The translations under genes were made by a program, and so were the position numbers. Shown here in pieces: positions 12,247-23,525 of a stretch of 64,000 bases of DNA. The stretch is from Gautieria morchelliformis (taxonomy: Eukaryota > Basidiomycota > Agaricomycetes > Gomphales > Gomphaceae). The stretch's first letter is position 1. The number at the start of each line of letters is the position of its first letter. Where the stretch lies: NCBI GenBank assembly GCA_015179125.1, contig WHVA01000057.1:248001-312000 (forward strand). The letters are read 5' to 3'. The notes below the pieces were generated by a model. The model saw only the letters and a list, made by a program, of their open reading frames with translations, was not told the DNA's origin and made no database searches.

Positions 12247-12929
12247 TGTTACGACCGTTCCGCTCAACCATCTCTGCCACCTCCGGGACACCTCCGCACC
12301 ACCTCTGACTCTATTTCGCAACATCCACAACCCTCAACCCCAACCCCTTGTTCTTCAGTACCCCTGGCCACCTCCAGTCACTGGCCCCTGCACTCGACCC
12401 TGAACACAGCAAGATACCATTTCCATAATCAGGTTGTTCTGATTCCTATTGTACTTACGCACCTTTGTTCTTTGCCATTGTACTTAGTCTACCCTGCACC
12501 CCTTGTCACCCCCTTGTTCCGCATTAGTTACTTACCCCGTATGTCTATCCAATTCCCACCCTCTCCGGAATTTGCTTAGTACCATACTATTACTTGTTGC
12601 TTCAGCTCTTTGTATAAAACCCCCTCATGTATGTCTCCATTTCTGCAATCAGATAATCGACTTTGATATGTGAATCCTTTCGCACTATCTCCTGTTCTTA
12701 GCACAGCAAGTCTTGCAAGCTCCATCTCTCTCCGCCCTCAACATTCTGTCTTCCGCCTCTTCTGCCTCCTCCGACCCTCGACCCTCAGCACTCTTCTCGA
12801 CTTCCACCTTCTCCGACATCTGGAAGTCAAATCCGAAATACTTAGGACGATAGTTTATCAGGGGCGCAACACATAAGTTGAAGCCGTTGTCCTTCTAGTT
12901 CCGACCCCCGGAATTTCCGATACATAACA
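12247..12929. repeat. Solo LTR with 5-bp target duplication ATAAA
   Basis: The 683-bp element starts TGTTACGACCGTTCC and ends GATACATAACA, giving TGTTA..TAACA ends. It is flanked by ATAAA at 12,242-12,246 and 12,930-12,934. A TATA-like TGTATAAAACC lies near 12,610 and a long pyrimidine-rich segment follows. TGTTACGACC termini are common in Agaricomycete gypsy LTRs. It sits inside an alpha-kinase exon and no internal retroelement sequence remains. Confidence 0.92.
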
Positions 12930-14172
12930 ATAAAGCAATAATGGATTCCATTGCAACGTAAGTCATTGATTTATAAGCCAGTTAGTAACTGATTGTCTTT
13001 GAAGATATGGGCCGCATATGACACTTTGTGAACAGAAGGACAATATATCATTGTCTCCCCTTGTTGTGACAGCCCAGGATTCAACAATACGTGCACTACA
13101 CAGTCAGTTGTCACAGATTGACAATCTTTCCAAAAATGATGCCACAGGTAATAAACTGACTCTTCGTGCATATACATGGGCACCACAGCTTGGTGCTAAA
13201 AGAGGACAGGATGTAAGTCACAGTGTAATGAACTGGCTGGACTGGCTTAAAGATTACTCCCATAGCTCTTTGAACAAGACAGTGAAGATGAAACTGGTGA
13301 TCATGATAGTATTGGATCAAAGTGTGTCATTCCATCCAGTTCAAGAACACTTCGTGTAAGCCCTCACCATGGACGTGGCAGTAGCCAGGCCCTTTCTCAA
13401 CCTTCTTCATTAACTGAATATTGGAGCACGTATAATGCTGCACTTGCTGCACCCTCCTTCAATCCTCCCTTGTCTGCTTTGTGATACGATGCATACCCTT
13501 TCTGCCATGTCACTTGGAAAACTAGCACATTTGGACAGGTTGAATATGGATCAGCTCAAGAACTTGTCCTAGTAGCTAATGACTGGACCTCACACTGCTA
13601 CCAAAGTGCACCTCACGGGGGATACCTTGGCCACGGAATTGAGAAATATGCATTTAGGGTTAGTTGTGGCATGTAATGTGTAGTAATGCATTGATGTATC
13701 TATTATCAGGGCCAAGTTGCAGAGACTGAACTGGCCATCTTCCATATCAATCCCCTCTCCTCACTGTTTATTATGTCAAATGATGACAATGAAGAAAGTC
13801 TGTCATGTGCCTTGACGCACCTAGCTACTGGAGATTATTTCATGGAATCTTTCCATCGCCACGCTGAGGTATGCAACATACAACTTCCAAGTGAATTGTC
13901 CAATTGTATCTGCTTGCTAGTGCTTCCCTAATGTCTATTTAGGGATGTGGTTCAATGCAAAAAGGGCCTTCCTTAGTATGGTAGACCAAGACCGGATCAA
14001 GCCACAGCCTCACACAGGGGTTGACAACCAGTCTTTGCAGCATCCTACATTCCTGGCTGCCCCCCTCTTGCAGGGAGAGTTCTGAAAATACTCTGGATCC
14101 GAACGTACTGGGTGCAATGGCAAAACAGGATGCACATCATACTGTTATTGACAGCAATAAACAGGTCCTTCT

Positions 14173-14724
14173 TGTTATTTGAGGAGAAGGAGAATATTTC
14201 AGTCAGGACAATTTTTTGTTATCAATCATTCTCACCTTTCACCATATTTCTTATCATTCCGAGAACCATTCCGAGCTGAGAATTATTCTGAGTCGAGTCG
14301 AGTTGAGGCGCACATATGCGTATCATTCTCCACATATTATCGAGTCGAGCCCTTGTGGACATCATACTTGACATCATCTATCCAGGAATTAGCCATCTAG
14401 GGGTCATAGCATCATATTTGACATCATTTTGACCCTAACTCCTAGCTCCATTATTTTCACATGACTGTCTACTCCTATTGTGTATTGCTTAAATACTTGG
14501 ACTCTAGATACGAATATATCAGCGACTTAACAATCTTTTTCCTTAGAGCTTCGAGTTATAAACATCTTTGGATCATTATTGTTTCCTCCTCACCTCTTGC
14601 TCTAAGAACACTGCTCAATTCTAACACTCTAGAACACTGCTTTTATTCTTCACCAGAACACTGCTTAAGATCTCTATCACACTATTGTTCATTCGACTTC
14701 AACCTCTTAATCTGATTTATATTA
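14173..14724. repeat. Probable solo LTR with 5-bp target duplication CTTCT
   Basis: The 552-bp insert begins TGTTATTTGAGGAG and ends TTATATTA, flanked by CTTCT at 14,168-14,172 and 14,725-14,729. Inside are a TATA-like segment and three spaced copies of AGAACACTGCT (about 14,609-14,665). It interrupts the alpha-kinase catalytic region. The right end is not the canonical CA, so the family assignment is less sure than for the other solo LTRs, but the duplication and continuity of the kinase frame at both sides support insertion. Confidence 0.75.
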
Positions 14725-15069
14725 CTTCTGTGTGGCCTTCAAGGTATTCTAACTGAAGATGAATTCATCTTATTTGACCCACAAGTACACATGTAAGTGG
14801 TTTGCTCAGAACTTCTTTGAGGGTTATCTCACTTTTTGAATTGCAGTGCCCAGCAAACCGACTCGGGTTCTAGTGCCATCAACATGTTCCTGAGGGAACA
14901 TGTGTGTAATCACATTTGCACAGTTTTGGAGCTGCCAGCACATGCAAGATCTTCAGCAAGTGAAGAGCATGCTGAAATGGCTGCACAACCAAGAGGTGGG
15001 GCTTTGAGAATCGAAGACCTGTTTGTCACACTGTATTGTACTCCGAGCATGACTGACATCAGCCTATAG

Positions 15070-17556
15070 TGTTGACAATGAATCAACATGATTGTAAGAG
15101 CTTGAGGGTTATGAAACCTACATAAAACAAATTGTGATTTGACTATTCCTTCGAGTACAAAGTTAACTAAAAGGCCACAAAATATACAAAATATTTTATA
15201 ATTTGTAATCACCGCACACCCCAGGTCACTCCAGATAATGGCCCACCATTATGTCGACAATGGTGGGGGAGGGGCCACGGGACAAACACAAACCTGCCAG
15301 TTGGCCCAGACATAGTGGGTGGTGCCTCAACTACTTGCATGAGTACCATCCATCTTGACTAAAATCACAACTCACAAATTCCAGCATCACTTGTCACCAT
15401 AACATCTCAGGCCCCAAGTTTGACGCAGTGTTGCTGAATGAGCTCTAAGGGTGTGAGGGTTGAAAGAGTCTAGGAAGGGCAAAAACAAGTGAGGGCTCAC
15501 ACAAATGATAGTGCACAGGGTGCCAAACTCACGTGGTTCATGTACACAGTGAAGTCGCCTTGCACTTGGTTCAATGAGCAGACTGCGATGGCGGCGGTGG
15601 GGGGCAGGAGTGGGGCAGGCAAGGAGTGTGCAAGGAGGTGGTGGAGGAGCAGTGGCGTGGGGGTGGAGCATGATACACACAGTGTGGGTAGGCATATGCA
15701 TCTGCATGTCTATGCATCAGATGGAATAGGAGAAGTAGGGAAAGAGGGGGAGGGGGGGGGAAGGGGGTGCACCGAGTCGTGCACCTGCTCGTCTCGGAAC
15801 ATGTTCTGGCCCTCAATGGTCCACCAGCCTGCACTCCAACATCGCAGGGGTGAGGATGCTGAGCGCACATGTGTGCCACGTGGGGCCCTGGGGATGCAAC
15901 AAGGGAGGTGAATGTCTCTGTGCAGAAGTAGGGCACAGAGACGTTGGCGCAATCATGAATGCGCTAAAGTCAGAGAGCTGCATGCATGGCACACAGTGCG
16001 CGTATGGCCCTTACGCCATACACGCACTGTGCACCTTTAGGCAGATGCCAATGTCAGGTGTGTCCAGCAGGCACGAGAGAGTGATGTACTTGGCGTATAT
16101 GACCCATCTGTCGATCCACATATGTATGAAACTTGGCCTCTATACCCATGACATGTTGCGCGAGAACAGTATGAAACAAACATGGATTCCACAGGGTAGA
16201 GAGATTTGGGGATTCGGAAAGGGCCGTTAATGGATGATGTCATCTTTAATGATGTCAACAACCCAGAGGCATTGAAGCAGTTGCAACGTAATTTCAACAT
16301 TTGCAGAGTCCCTGACTGACAACATGCACACTGGACAGGTATGTGCTTACTTATGATGCTCAAAGAGAATGATTTTCTTAATGGCACCCTATTAGCACCC
16401 TGTGGCATCATCCTCAAAGTCCGCAGTGAAGGTGCCACCTGAGGAACTGGAGGCACTGTTTTCCTCAAATCTAATCCCACACGGCCGCCTGGTAAGTCCT
16501 TGTTAGGGGACCTTTGCGTCGAAGCTAACATAGCATCATCTATTTCAGGCAGCGCCTCGGCCAGACGTGCAAAGCCTTCTCAGACGGATCAAGGATCATC
16601 GGTGGAAATCCTGTGTGCTGTTTTATTATGGTGATTTGCCTCAACTCACATCTTCGTATGACAGCCATCACCACTTGTCAAAGACACCACGGCCCTCGCA
16701 TCAGGAGCCACATAGGACGCGCGATCATGTCGACTTGCCACACCCTACTGTGCCAACCGACACCACACTCATGGGTAAGCAGGAACGCAAGCCTACTTTA
16801 CTCCTAGAGCAGATGTCAAAGCCCAACAAAGGCAAGGGCATGGACCCTCTTGAGAGAGGGTGGCCAGGAATATTCAAGGATGGGCTTCTGCACACTCAGG
16901 TATGCTATGGTTGCCCCCACCATGCGGATGCGAGCGAGGGATGGAGTTGACACTTGAAAGAGGACATTGGCTCCTCTCTGTCTATGGATCTTCTCGTAGC
17001 TGCTGTGTACCATTACTCACATTCTCTGATGTCTAGCACACTGAAGTAGCAATTCAAGCTGTCCAGCTTCGGCTTCTCGGGCTAAGGTTATGGTCAGTCT
17101 AGAATAGCTTGGAGATGGCAAAACTTTTGACATCTACTTAGGACCTGAGCACTGGTGGTCTGCTTACCATTTCATCCATCACTTTCAACTTTATCGGTTT
17201 GCCTATAAGCACTCCTCATTGTCCAGAAAAAGTGACGGATTTCTGCAGCAACACTATGGCAGGGTACTCCTCAGCCTGGAGGATCCACACCACTGTGGCA
17301 AGTTTGGGCATTGCAGCTTGTCGGAGCTGTCCAACACCATACACCATCCTTTTATTTCTGTTCCTTTTATTTCCATCTTCCCATCTGGCTTGGACCACAC
17401 CAGGTCATTGATTATCCAGGGATCGACAAATATTCTTGTCTATGGTAAAAATGACCGAGAGTGAATAATACTGCGTATTGAGACAATGTGTCTTTAGCCC
17501 TCTGGATGAGGGTAAATATTATTTGAAAACTGATACAAAAGTTGCATTCTTTCAGT
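15070..17556. other. Intergenic stretch, no recognised gene
   Basis: Open frames of 100-165 codons occur on both strands but look compositional (Cys/His/Pro-rich) and match no family known to me. There is a purine run near 15,735-15,766 and a strong hairpin at 15,992-16,031. A smaller inverted repeat, CCCACCATT..AATGGTGGG, lies near 15,242-15,268. Confidence 0.4.
15992..16031. repeat. Strong inverted repeat (17-bp arms, 6-nt loop)
   Basis: CACAGTGCGCGTATGGC (15,992-16,008) faces its reverse complement at 16,015-16,031 with one mismatch and the loop CCTTAC. No gene is adjacent whose regulation it would explain. It could be a miniature insertion relic or a structured transcript. Confidence 0.8.
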
Positions 17557-19190
17557 CTAAATAGTGGTGTGAGCATACATGATATGCATCATTGCTTGAA
17601 AGACGGCCCAGACATTCTCTAACGTCACTACCGTCTGTAAAGATTGAAAGGCCGCCTGTGCATGAGCAGCATATTCAGTGCTGGAGAACCAAATGATACC
17701 CTCCCCACCCAGCTCATCCTTGAGCTTCCAGATCAATGAAACATCTACCAGCTGCAGGCAATCTTCACCACTGTATTTATGTGGCAATGCATAGAAATGT
17801 TTGGGGCAACCCCTGAAGGGTTTTTCATACCACGGTCCTTGCGTACATAGTGATTGTTGAAATGATCCTGCAGCTGGTCTAGCTCCTGTTGAATTAATGT
17901 TGGCCAAAGCCATTGCACAAGATCACTGCACATAGAAGTAAGTCCAAATATTTAACCTCACAAAATACACTTTCTACTGCCGATTATCATTGCTATCATA
18001 ACCATAAAGTTCTGAACCTTTCTGCCACACAACCTTGACATTGTCTCCCCACTGAAGGCATACACAAAGCCATCCATGCTCAAGTGTCATGTTATGAATG
18101 CTTGGCAGGAAGCAATGTGCAGGAAGGTCGGTTACTGGTAGTTCTGGGGAAAAGGCCTCACTAGATGTCATCAAAGTTAAATCAGATTGTAAAATACAGT
18201 AATGCAAATACACTACCGTAGTGCACTTGCAAAACCATAAACCTGGGTTTGTCTCCAATCCACAGTCTGTTGTGGATTGAATAGGCATTCCTGGATAACC
18301 AGTCAGTTTCAGATATCCAGTGACACAAGAAGTACAAACTTACCACCAAGCTCTTCGACCAACAAAAGATACAGGTAAGCGATCACCACTCTGATGCGAT
18401 TGTTTGGAACTACCCATTGGCCAAGCCATTTTCCTGACCATACATCCCGAATGCCCCAGACTTGGAAGCCGATTGAACTTAACTTAACATGCCCATCTCC
18501 ACTCCACTCATAGTGGGGTCAGGGGACCAGCAATGAGCCACGAGGGACTTTCTTCATGGTGGGAACATGTAATGAAAATCCCTCAGGGTCTTGGAGGTGC
18601 ATCTCAGTTTCAACATAGTCTCTGCAAAATCTTCATGAGTATCTTCAAAATATTAAGATATATAGTGCATCTTACCTGGTAAGGTGCACCCCTTGACTCC
18701 TTGCAATGTTTTCTTTGACAATTCATGGACCATGTCGCTTCATGGGATCTTTTGCCATCTCATCCAATACAAGTTGCCATTTAACTGAATCTGGCAACAC
18801 CGCAGTTGTTCATCCGCTGGTTTTGAGTCCCAGTTTGGCTCAGCATCTGACAATAGATGCCGGACTATAGCATGATAAAAATCAGTTTATTCAACACAAT
18901 AAAATAAAACTGCACCTTATGACAACTGGTGCTCGGCCTTAAGGAGTTGGCTGAGGGTGTGCTTGTTGATTACACCACAGCGGTCGTAATCCCAAAGTAG
19001 TGTCTGTAGTTGAGGGTCATCACTTGAAGCTAAGCAAAAGGTTAGAGTGAAATTCACCTGGAAACACATTCAGAACTCACAGAAGTCCTTGTATTGATTT
19101 TTCCCGGTTGGGTTTTGGTTATAAGAGCTGGAACTGGGGCCAGAATGTGGCAGATCGCCAATCCTAGGCTCCTCATCGATCCCAGTCTCC
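17557..19190 (-). pseudogene. Basidiomycete DDE (rve-type) integrase-like transposase, decayed
   Basis: Minus-strand exons follow a family common in Agaricomycetes. The N terminus reads NPTGKNQYKD near 19,100-19,130. It is followed by helix-turn-helix-like segments DDPQLQTLLWDYDRCGVIN near 18,975-19,025 and LVLDEMAKDPMKRHGP near 18,735-18,785. The rve core has the first Asp in WSGDGHVKL, then GIRDVWSGKWLGQWVVPNN, the second Asp in QSTTDCGLET (about 18,255) and Glu in MTLEHGW (about 18,085). The C-terminal part reads LWPTLIQQELDQLQDHFNNH and KNPSGVAPN, then KYSGEDCLQLVDV, ending near 17,557. In-frame stops near 18,516 and 18,732 show decay. The three acidic residues are kept. Its cut-and-paste or other mechanism is unknown to me, and no terminal repeats were found. 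Confidence 0.72.
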
Positions 19191-19199
19191 TCTCAGCTC

Positions 19200-19500
19200 A
19201 TCGCTGGAAAAGAAAGGCAAGGTAGTAGTACAACTTACTGCACTGAAACTGAGTGCAGGAAGCGGCCACTCAGCGATTCACGCAGACAGAGGCCAAAAAA
19301 GTCAGAGAGCAAAGGGAGCCCAGGCCAATGACTTGCAACACGTCGCACAGCACGCACCATGCTGCTATCATGTGAGACACCAACTCGCAGTGTGCCGGTG
19401 TCGCCTGAGGCAACCCTGATCAAGCTGATCATCGTAAGTAATTTTCAATACCTATATCACATAGCTAAAGTAAAATAGACCTGATCCCAGTCAGGCACCA
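19200..19500 (-). repeat. Inverted copy of the repeat at 10.96-11.17 kb
   Basis: The reverse complement of this stretch begins GGTGCCTGACTGGGATCAGG and continues with TCTATTTTACTTTAGCTATG, closely matching 10,959-11,000. The likeness fades downstream over about 200 bases. A 65-codon minus-strand frame (19,235-19,432) contains MVRAVRRVASHWPGLPLL, with a weaker counterpart in the other copy. The source protein or element is not recognised. Confidence 0.6.
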
Positions 19501-20930
19501 TAGTCAATGCTTACCTGAGTGGGAATATCATCAGCATAAATAAAAAAGATGCTGGGAAACCAGAAAAAAGCCACTCAGGATAAGAAAGAAAATGGGAGCA
19601 TGATTGGGATCAAACCAAACCTTCCAGGGAAATCTGAAACAAATGGCACAGGAGATCAATGAACAAAATCCTGCACAGGATGTCATGCATGCAGGACATG
19701 CTGTGTCAACAGAACCCTCCCCATTCATTCGGAGTCAGGGGACATTCGTCAGCTAACCATTCTGCTAAGTATCTCTCATTTTGGTCTCAGTTCACTTCCA
19801 GGTCGTTGCCCAAGTGCGGGTTCTCCCAAATTTCTCTTGATACATCTAGGATGAGGACCCTTGCCCAACCACCGCACATCCTTATCACATACAAGTCAGC
19901 GGGAACACTCACAAGGCAGGACTTTATCCACATTTGCACTCAAAAAGAGACACACATGGCTATGATCATGCACGGCTTTGCATCAATTCGATGCATGGCT
20001 GTAAATTGGATCCATTCACGCTGGCATGTCAATGCAACAAATGGACTTGAAGGATACATAAGCAGTCCAGCGCCTATGATGCACGCACAAAGATATCGAA
20101 CACAGTTCCTGTGGTCATCTTCAGGAAGGGCACTCCAAAACTCCCTGAATGCCATTGCTCGCCGTTTCTTGTCCAAGGATGCACCCACACAGAACTCGAA
20201 CACAGGTCAGTCTGATCCTGTGGTCATCACTCCAAAACTCCCTGAATGCGGCTTTGCACCAGTCGTGATTCAGATATTGAATCTCCAGGGTGTCCCTCCA
20301 GAAAACTTGAAGACATACAACACCTTGGAAGACTCCGAGCTGTGAAAGGACATCCAGGAGTCTTCCTACGTCCTCATGTTCTCATGAACATAATAGCCTG
20401 ATGGTTCTCCTCAGAAACAGGCCAACCATGCCACAAGTATATGCAAATGGCGGGTTAGTAGGAGCTCCAGAGGTTGTGATATCATCATGAGCAGTGAGTC
20501 TTTCGAGGCTGACTAGATGCACTGGTTCTCATTCAAAGGCACTCTAGTGTATGAAGTATGAAGTCGCTCTTACAGTGCGGCTTGACAGTGGTATGCGTGT
20601 TGTCCCAAATAGTCACCCAAGTAAAGACATCCAGAAAATCTAGTTGTTTATGTTGGAATTGAGAACGAGCGCAACCCCCCTCATCATGCTCACTCCCTCG
20701 ATATCCCCGCCCCCAGCAAAGTTTGCCATTATAATGTATCCTCAGCATCTGGGCTATATATATCGGGTTATTTCTCTGCTTTCTAAGGTCTCATGTTGCA
20801 CCCGAATGTCTCCCTGCATTTCTAGTTCAGGCTGCGACTGTTGGCGTGGCATGTGTTCTCACGTGTAACCATGTGTCACTCCATCACCATTGTGGCGGCA
20901 TGCACTGCAAACCTCTGAGATTAGATGCCC
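19501..20930. other. No recognised gene; contains a 228-codon open frame
   Basis: The plus-strand frame 19,659-20,345 is the longest here but shows no domain I know. Its second half contains an internal direct repeat (the text around CTCCAAAACTCCCTGAATG at 20,131 and 20,230). The minus strand is also partly open. Coding status is undecided. Confidence 0.3.
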
Positions 20931-20934
20931 AACT

Positions 20935-21908
20935 CCTCTGGCAAGAATCAATACCAGAATGGCAACAGTGAGCCATTGCTTCTTATTGATATCCGCAGAG
21001 ATTCTGATGCTCAACTAAGTTACGAATGAGGATATCCTTCATGCTGCCCTATTTCAGTATGCGAAGGAGCGCCTCCCACTTCAGCAGCAACTCACCAGAC
21101 TCAAGAAGGAACTCAACTATGATATCAAGTTTGTGATTCATAAGATTGCTTATTTGTCATACTTACAGAAACAACAGACTGACAAAACTCAAACAACTCA
21201 ACAAGGCATTCAATTTTCCAACAGTTCGGAAGCCACCACCCGCTGAGGTCTCCACACAGCTAGTGTTGCTGGCCCTGGCTGAGGATGTGGGTGGTTGCAA
21301 GGGGATCGGGGGGATACGAGATAAGCTCAAGGATCGGCGCTGGATGATACCCAGGTATATCTATCACTACTCACCATTTTGACTGCTGTGCACTCACTAC
21401 ATTGTAAGCAGATTGTATGTCAAACTCTGCGAATGTTTGCACCTGAAGGCCTCGATCACCATTTCCCAGGATCAGCTTGCATAAAATGAGGTCGATTGAC
21501 CACACTAGGACCATTTCATGAAATTGCAGGGGACGGACAAAACTCGATGAGTTTGTGATATACTGGAATAATCATACCATTCATTCACAGCCTGAGAAGT
21601 TGATGCCACCTGGCACAACTCCCAGGCACATATATACCTGCCCCGAGGAGTGGGGAGCAGAATCACTCGCCATCCCTCTTCAAACCAATGAACAGGACGA
21701 AGCTGATGTTGAACATGAGATACAAGAATTGTGTAATTCTCTTGACATGCCTCGCTCTGAGGCTTTTCACTGGGTAGATGAGGACTATGACCCGACAGCC
21801 CAACTACTTTACCAACAGTTAGGTTCTCCCCCTATCACAGCATTATCTGCATGGGATCTATTCATGGCCATGTTGCCAGCATTGCAGGATATGTATGGGG
21901 AAGAATAG
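20935..21908 (+). pseudogene. DDE integrase-like relative lacking its catalytic core
   Basis: The N-terminal part resembles the same superfamily as the gene at 17.6-19.2 kb: SSGKNQYQNGN near 20,935, then KLKQLNKAFNFPTVRKPPP near 21,190-21,245 and LVLLALAEDVGG near 21,260-21,295. The C-terminal part follows at 21,530: KLDEFVIYWNNHTIHSQPEK, LMPPGTTPRHIYTCPEEWG, and a long acidic end finishing with a stop at 21,906-21,908. The roughly 200 codons that should hold the DDE triad are absent between about 21,380 and 21,520. It is therefore a deletion derivative that cannot encode an active enzyme. Frame changes also occur in the first part. Confidence 0.6.
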
Positions 21909-21939
21909 ACACAAAGGACTGTGTACCTGCTAGATAAAT

Positions 21940-22080
21940 GACTATAGATCAACTACTAATAAAGGAGATTATCTCAAGAATAAGTATAGAACACCAGTTG
22001 CAAATGGCCGGAGACCCGGAGTCAAATCACAAACCGCAAAATCGAGGCGCGACCTTCCAGACTGAGCTATTTGTTTTGGA
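21940..22080 (-). mobile_element. tRNA-derived SINE, copy 1
   Basis: On the minus strand the sequence starts with a near-perfect RNA polymerase III A box, TAGCTCAGTCTGGAAGG (about 22,055-22,071). It continues to a degenerate B box GATTTGACTCC (about 22,017-22,027) and an acceptor-like TCTCCGGCCA (about 22,006-22,015). A non-tRNA tail shared with copy 2 runs to about 21,940. The 5' acceptor half does not pair with the 3' half, so this is not a functional tRNA. It lies 30 bases past the DDE-like gene. Confidence 0.6.
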
Positions 22081-22198
22081 TAGTATTATCTGATCACCTG
22101 GATGCGTTGTGAATGCGAACTTCACAGGGCATGAGGTCATGTCTTGGCCGCTATGTAACATCGCCCCACTAACCTGCGCATTCAGTCTTCATCACAGG

Positions 22199-22440
22199 AT
22201 GTAATTTTCTGACTCTTCCCTTGTCATTTCCATTCCCCTAATTATCGCTGTGTCCTTCGTCAGCATTCTTTCCACAGGACATGAGTTTTGCAATATCCCC
22301 TGCTCTGTTCCTCTCCTGTCCTTGGTTGGCATTCTTCCCATAGCTTGCATGAGTTTCTGACACATCCCTTGCCATCCCCACTGCTCTGCTAATCACCCCA
22401 TCCTTGGTCGGCATTCTAGCTCTGCCATTATCATAGGCCA
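22199..22440. repeat. Degenerate minisatellite, unit about 66-82 bp
   Basis: Landmarks of the form TCCTTGGTNGGCATTCT recur at about 22,252, 22,318 and 22,400, each followed by a similar block (CCATAG..CATGAGTTT, ATCCC..GCTCTG). A partial fourth unit precedes them (22,199-22,250). The minus strand is open through all units (82 codons), but the protein is only a repeat translation. Confidence 0.65.
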
Positions 22441-23389
22441 CCTTGTCAACAGAATCCCCAGGGATGACCCAATGAAGGTTCATTGCTCTTCATGTTAGAG
22501 AAGGCGGTGGTCCTCATCAATGGGCAGGGTGTCATGCACAGCCGCTAGGGCCTAAGTCTGAGACGCCCATTTCAAGCCTAGAATTGACAGGATCACAAAT
22601 GAATTCTACAAGTGCCACTTTCATTCAGTGGTGTTGAACTGTCAGACGGGACGACAATATTATTTGTCACAAAGACGAGAATTACAGCCCCATGGACGTC
22701 ACGGGCAATGGGTGGTGTTCGTGCAACCGGATGGACATCGTCAAGATGGTACGGTGTCTTTCTACTGGGGTGATTCCTATTCCTGGATGGCTGCGCTTGT
22801 TCAAGGAGTAAGTCCACAGTGGTGACAGATTACCTGTGCACCGAGGATTCTACTCGGATAGACCAAAGACCTGAAGCAAAGAAAGTATTCTAAAGCAATG
22901 GAATCATTGAGCCACACCCAAAGATGGCTCTAGGTCTTCGAACAGGTTCTGATCTAAGTACTACAGGCAAGGGATTCCGTTGCTAAGTGCTAAGTATTGA
23001 GGAGTGCTTGGAAGACAAAATTAGTTGGACTTGTCTTGGAGTTTCAGGGCAGCTGGATACTGGAGTACTGGACATGTGTACTTTCTCTGTTCTTACCTTT
23101 CACTGTAACGGTAGTGATACTGATGAAGGGGTCAGCTTAGCTAGAAAGCGGCATAAGTCAACTGTCAAGTTAGAAGATACACTTATTTACAGTCCACGCT
23201 GCTCATCATTGAACAGGAATGCCACCAATGCTTTGCAAAGCTCTGTCTGAAGAATCTGTGAGCAGTGTGAAAAAATATGAAGTTCATGGTTACCTTTCCA
23301 ATGCCTGTGACGATGTGATCCGTCCCTATTATTTTGGGGATTTTTCCCGCTGTGTGATTTGCATGTAAGAGTATTTGTACAGTATACCA
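22441..23389. other. No recognised gene
   Basis: Short frames on both strands (for example 22,628-22,825 and 22,987-23,250, plus strand). None matches a family I recognise, and no repeat or structural RNA was seen. Confidence 0.4.
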
Positions 23390-23525
23390 GTCAACTACTA
23401 TGTATGAAGGTTTAGATTGTCTAAAGAATAAGTATATAATGCCAGTTGCATATGGCCGGAGACCTGGAGTCAAAACACAAATCGCAAAATCGAAGCGCAA
23501 CCATCCAGCCAACCTCAGCCAAGGG
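23390..23525 (-). mobile_element. tRNA-derived SINE, copy 2
   Basis: This second copy has the same orientation. Its A-box region reads TTGGCTGAGGTTGGCTGG (about 23,504-23,522), followed by ATGGTTGCGCTTCGATTTTG, B-box-like TTTTGACTCC and TCTCCGGCCA. The tail GCAACTGG..CTTATTCTTTAGAC runs to about 23,390. The shared part with copy 1 is about 115 bases and roughly 80 percent alike by eye. Confidence 0.6.

Larger units (their letters stand above)
11505..15069 (+). pseudogene. Second alpha-type protein kinase gene, split by two solo LTRs
   Basis: Plus-strand exons read as the same fungal alpha-kinase family in a divergent paralogue. The N-terminal zinc ribbon reads MPQCTGCSAVYLNLLGTYC (11,683-11,740), followed by a middle region (11,828-12,240) including KPPNISIEGTLWIYP. 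The kinase core gives GYLGHGIEKYAFR near 13,625, VAETELAIFHINPLSS near 13,720, and LATGDYFMESFHRHAE near 13,825. These are followed by AAPLLQGEF, a degenerate HHTVIDSNKQVLL near 14,135-14,172, GILTEDEFILFDPQVH after the second LTR, and the last exon with AINMFLREHVCNHICTVLELP near 14,878-14,937. The ADLQG-type motif appears as LLCGLQG across the second insertion site, so the catalytic Asp codon seems changed. Solo LTRs at 12,247-12,929 and 14,173-14,724 lie in its exons. The gene cannot be functional. Confidence 0.68.

Noticed and set aside
15735-15766. G-rich run as a regulatory G-quadruplex
   Set aside because: No gene is positioned to be regulated, and simple purine runs are common.
15489-15911. 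140-codon open frame as a gene
   Set aside because: Low-complexity Gly/Glu and Cys-rich translation over a purine run; no homology.
19659-20345. 228-codon plus-strand open frame as a gene
   Set aside because: No recognised domain, an internal DNA repeat, and the opposite strand is also open; coding cannot be supported.
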